From Candidatus Nitrosocosmicus oleophilus (GTDB lineage Archaea; Thermoproteota; Nitrososphaeria; Nitrososphaerales; Nitrososphaeraceae), in contig NZ_CP012850.1 of assembly GCF_000802205.1 (NCBI RefSeq), forward strand, positions 1,426,001 to 1,490,000: a stretch of DNA of 64,000 nt, given 5' to 3'. Below the pieces are notes generated by a model. It ran no database searches, was not told the origin of the DNA, and was given only the letters and a program-made list of their open reading frames with translations. How positions within the stretch are numbered: position 1 is the first letter of the stretch; each line of letters begins with the position of its first letter. Position numbers and translations under genes: made by a program. Of this stretch, positions 58,930-64,000 are shown piece after piece.

Positions 58930-59895
58930 ATTGTCTTAATCTATCATTCATATTATTATTTCTTAACTGCGATGACCATTAAAGATCAGTGTGACCTCAA
59001 AAAAACCATAAAACTACGTTTGAGACGGGCGAAATTGAAACAATTCTTTAACTTCTAATGAATACTCTGTTGGATCATGATAAGGTTTTGACAGCAGGAG
59101 GCGACCAATTTTTTAAGACTGCATTTTTTTATAGGGGAAGAGAAAATGATGAAATTGCAATTGTTGATAGACATAATTAGAGAACTAGATCAAGACTTTA
59201 AGAAAAACAAGAACAGATTTTTACTGGGATCCAAGATTTAACAGATGCCTCTCAGCGTACATCATCTCATTGTAATATCTCATTTGGATGGGTATACCTT
59301 AACCCAAAACCTTGTATTCTCCTTGATAGAATACATTTAGATACAAACAAATCTTTTGTTTACAAAAATAATGTACGGGATCGACCAGCAGAAATATCTG
59401 AGATCTGCTGAATTTAACCACAAATTGCACTCAGATCCACAACTGGAAAATGTTCTAGTAGGATATGTTTTATGATAAATCAAAAAATATGTAATGATCC
59501 AACGGAAACTTATGACACATAAAATGTTCAAATATTTCTTTGATTTTTTAAAACCATACATCGAAGAAACCGTCTTTGAATAAAAACCTGGGGCTAATGA
59601 CAAAGTACCTCATTTTGTTTTAATTTAAACCTATCCAGATCTTATGCAAAAGAAAAACATGTCGACTGACACTATTTACTGTGATTGTTGCGAGTTTGAA
59701 AAAAAATAGAAAAGCTCACAGAATTGGAACACATGAATCATTCCTGAACGAAAAGAATTGATATAGTACCTCTATTTGAAGGGACAATTTTAGAAAGAAG
59801 ACTGGAATACAAAAATGAAAATATATGCAAAATTTCTACTTAAATTAATAATTCTATACATGACTTTATATACCTATATTCGTAATAAGTGCTGA
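58930..59895. other. Gene-poor gap with possible remnants
   Basis: Short coding-like pieces appear on the + strand (LQLLIDIIRELDQDFKKN near 59150; YGIDQQKYLRSAEFNHKLHS near 59370), but no frame is continuous. TTTATATA at 59865-59872 is a strong TATA box about 27 bases before the ATG at 59896. Confidence 0.4.
59865..59872 (+). promoter_or_regulatory. TATA box for the repeat-protein gene
   Basis: TTTATATA is centred about 27 bases upstream of ATG 59896, predicting transcription start at or very near the start codon, i.e. a leaderless mRNA as is common in archaea. Confidence 0.6.
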
Positions 59896-61792
<1,897 letters not shown>

Positions 61793-61862
61793 ATTTGAAT
61801 TCATCAACTGAGTCATTTCTTTGTGACCCTAGTCTAATACCTCCTTATTGATTCAAAACAAT

Positions 61863-61908
61863 AAAATTCTCTATTAGAATAAATTAAAATTCTCTATTAG
61901 AATAAATT
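61863..61908 (+). repeat. Perfect 23-bp tandem duplication, candidate operator
   Basis: Two identical adjacent units, each containing the inverted repeat ATTCT-CTATT-AGAAT. It lies 86 bases before the next gene's start, between the two repeat-protein genes. Confidence 0.6.
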
Positions 61909-61993
61909 ACTTGTCATATAGTATAGAGAAATATCGCAGTACCAAGTGTCTAAACTGTGATATTGGTAATTTCACTTATACAATGTAATTACC

Positions 61994-62266
61994 ATGAGTA
62001 ACATAACAAAAAACTATAAGGTTGGACTTTTTGCAATGTTTATTGCAGCTGCCCTAATTGGATCCGTAGTAGCATTTGGCGATAACATGGCATATGCAGG
62101 CGGAAAACACAAAAAATCAAATGATGCAGAGCAAGCAATTGAACAAGATCAAGAGAACGAGCAAAATGCACAATGTGTATCTGGAGTATTTACAATAGCA
62201 GGATGCAACAACTTAGGCTTTATGTTCCAAACCAACGAAGGTAACTTAGCCTTAGGTCAAAGATAG
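61994..62266 (+). CDS. Single-repeat paralogue of the Asn/Gln repeat protein
   Basis: 90 residues. The signal peptide is VGLFAMFIAAALIGSVVAFG, with cleavage near MAYA. A basic GGKHKKS precedes one repeat: [40 protein letters not shown]. This matches the Cys-type unit of the large protein ([30 protein letters not shown]) in both Cys positions. It begins about 215 bases after the large gene on the same strand. It could be a minor subunit, cap or nucleator of the same fibre (inference). Confidence 0.72.
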   Translation: MSNITKNYKVGLFAMFIAAALIGSVVAFGDNMAYAGGKHKKSNDAEQAIEQDQENEQNAQCVSGVFTIAGCNNLGFMFQTNEGNLALGQR

Positions 62267-62270
62267 ACCT

Positions 62271-62280
62271 CTTTTTTTTC
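62271..62280 (+). terminator. T-run terminator
   Basis: Eight T's directly follow the stop of the single-repeat gene, in the context ACCTCTTTTTTTT, much like the end of the large repeat gene. Confidence 0.5.
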
Positions 62281-63057
62281 TTTAAACATTTATTTAAATA
62301 ATTTCTTAACTGAATACCTTAAAATTAGTAAGCACCTGTGCAGATAATTCTCATTGATGGGACCTACATTAGTCAAATTAAATCTTGGTCTATTGAGAAA
62401 TATGTCTTCGATAAATAATTTGTATTGTAAAGGTTTCAAAATAATTCTCGAGTATCAAAATCTTAATAATTAGGTTTCGAATTCTTTTTTTCCAGAATCG
62501 ATCTCAGATTTGATTTTGTTAAGTACATCAACTATTCTTATTTTTTTACATATTGGATCTTTAAATGCCACATGATCGGGGATAGAAATATGATATATAT
62601 CAGTAAATTTGATTATTTATTAAAAATTTAAAATTGGCATAAAATTTCATCTTTGTCCTACCAAATATGTTAATCAAAAAATAGGGCGAGATTCAACCGT
62701 CAAATTTGCTTCCCACCAAAGATTTGACTCTGGTGAATTTCCTTGTGATTTCCAATATGCTTACATTAGATCTATAGCGAATCTTTTTTCATCTAATTAC
62801 AATTTAGTCGTAAGTACACCAATTTGCTAATATTCAATTTTATTGACATGATCCATTAAGAAGTTACTGTTGCCATTTTATTTGTCATTAGGAGAATTAC
62901 GGTATAAAGTCACTTTGTTCTAGATACTAGGTAGGGTCTTTGTATAAGAAAATAATGGTATGCTACAGAATAAACAGTATTTCTCTCATATTTAGAAACC
63001 AACCGTCAAATGACAGTAGGACATAATATAAAATCTATAATTAAAGGAGGGTAACAA
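62281..63057. other. Gene-poor gap
   Basis: A minus-strand frame of about 48 codons (62470-62613) without a clear start reads HISIPDHVAFKDPICKKIRI and VDVLNKIKSEIDSGKKEFE. It looks coding and may be a small gene with a non-standard start or a remnant. Confidence 0.35.
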
Positions 63058-63480
63058 CTACCCTTGTGTAAGTTCATTAACTTTGAGTGTTTTTGTTGCT
63101 GATGCTGAAATATGAGTTTCGTCTCCAGCAAAGTATGCTTGAAGTGCATATTCTCCTGGGCCCAATCGGACCTGTAAACTATATTTACCCATTTCATTTG
63201 TTATAACATCGTTACTATTTTCATCTATACCTGTAATTATTACGGTAGCTCCACTTATACCGGAGTCCCCGCATTTCAGCTCACCCAACAAATTTACAGG
63301 GAGGGTACCATCAGAACCGACAGTTCCTGTTCTTGGAAATGAAGCTAAACTTAAAGTTGGTTGACAGTCAACCATTTGAGCTGATACCGGATTGCTTGAC
63401 AACGATGCCATTACAATTATTGAGAATGTCAGGAAACCAGCAATAGCTACAATCATGGTCATTTTGTTAAAGTTATTCAT
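63058..63480 (-). CDS. Secreted Ig-like (carboxypeptidase-regulatory-like) protein
   Basis: 140 residues. The signal peptide MIVAIAGFLTFSIIVMASL ends PVSAQ. One beta-sandwich domain carries the usual pattern GISGATVIITGIDENSNDVI, TNEMGKYSLQVRLGPGEYAL, QAYFAGDETHISASA. Two cysteines (DCQPTL, LKCGDSG) could pair. Such Ig/CarboxypepD_reg-like domains are structural or adhesive parts of surface proteins; here it stands alone. Confidence 0.75.
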   Translation of the reverse strand: MNNFNKMTMIVAIAGFLTFSIIVMASLSSNPVSAQMVDCQPTLSLASFPRTGTVGSDGTLPVNLLGELKCGDSGISGATVIITGIDENSNDVITNEMGKYSLQVRLGPGEYALQAYFAGDETHISASATKTLKVNELTQG

Positions 63481-64000
63481 AATTTACATGAAATTACGTC
63501 AATTAATATTTAAGCTTTCTAACATATCGAGTGGCCCTGTCAACTTACCGTGATCCTTTAGTTTGAAATGTCCTATGTCTATTAAGAACGCTAGAAGAGG
63601 TGTACATCAGAGTATGTAGCATATCGTATACTTCAGTTTGTTAACGCTTTTCAGGATTGTCACTGAGGAAGGCCACGGAAATACTGTCTTGATAAGTTAG
63701 TAGAAACCATGTTACTTTTGCTAATATGGATTATCTCTTTTATATCTTGATTAAATGTCAATAAATCGAGGATATTGCTAACACATGGATTATAACAGTA
63801 GGGGGCTGGCTATCCAAATTTTATCTTGTATCATTTTTGTATCGGACTTAACGAGCCTGTAAATTGAATCGGGTTTTGTAAATCTTGCAATTCAATAGTA
63901 GTACGGATGAAATTTGTTTCAACCATTAATGAACGAGAGATTCAATTTGGTAACGATATTAATACCGGTTAATGCATAAAACTGTAGATGGAATTATCCA
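63481..64000. other. Right-end gap
   Basis: Nothing supported up to the window edge. Confidence 0.4.

Noticed and set aside
59337-59603. 88-codon minus-strand frame
   Set aside because: Low plausibility; coding-like text lies on the opposite strand instead.

Overview
The window is AT-rich, archaeal-looking chromosomal DNA. It most likely comes from a terrestrial ammonia-oxidising thaumarchaeon (Nitrososphaerales, perhaps Nitrosocosmicus-like). This is inferred from gene content: YVTN beta-propeller proteins, type 1 copper (cupredoxin) domains, a P-II protein, many small exported proteins with Ala-Gln signal-cleavage sites, and a helix-turn-helix/coiled-coil family typical of the group. No amo, ribosomal, tRNA or rRNA gene was found, so the placement cannot be confirmed here. 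The region looks like an accessory island, with short genes separated by long gaps.

Layout. 1-9 kb: a YVTN protein cut by the left edge; a Cys-rich protein whose 3' end is duplicated 6 kb away; a divergent pair of a Cache sensor without an output domain and an orphan sugar-binding protein; a decayed YVTN gene; and a PQQ-type sugar dehydrogenase fused to a cupredoxin. 9-18 kb: an NRAMP-like transporter with an altered metal site, a divergent P-II protein, two probable DNA-binding proteins, and several broken genes, including a probable integrase remnant. 18-24 kb: small exported proteins, an ABM-family monooxygenase and a nitroreductase. 24.4-25.4 and 33.8-34.8 kb: two near-identical 997-bp insertion sequences; the first copy carries a nonsense codon in its transposase. 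26-31 kb: a polysaccharide deacetylase and an AlgG-like beta-helix protein directly followed by a winged-helix gene, a plausible surface-polysaccharide set, plus a decayed CDF metal transporter. 35-45 kb: decayed and intact CAP-domain genes, a metallo-beta-lactamase-fold protein, YVTN debris, a decayed NTF2-like gene, and two Cache-domain paralogues, each followed by a convergent small ORF sharing a motif. 46-59 kb: metabolic accessory genes (alpha/beta hydrolase, M32 carboxypeptidase, two methyltransferases, aldo-keto reductase, cytochrome P450) and a low-complexity cupredoxin-like protein. 59.9-62.3 kb: a 627-residue secreted protein of ten 55-residue Asn/Gln/Gly repeats, followed by a 90-residue paralogue carrying one repeat. 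63 kb: a small secreted Ig-like protein.

Two themes stand out. First, the cell surface: many genes encode exported, adhesive, copper-binding or polysaccharide-modifying proteins. The Asn/Gln repeat pair is the best candidate for an undescribed surface-fibre system. Second, gene decay: at least ten reading frames are broken by stops, frameshifts or truncation. In several of them the break falls between the signal/anchor segment and the mature domain. Some single-base breaks could be sequencing errors; those with several lesions are true pseudogenes.
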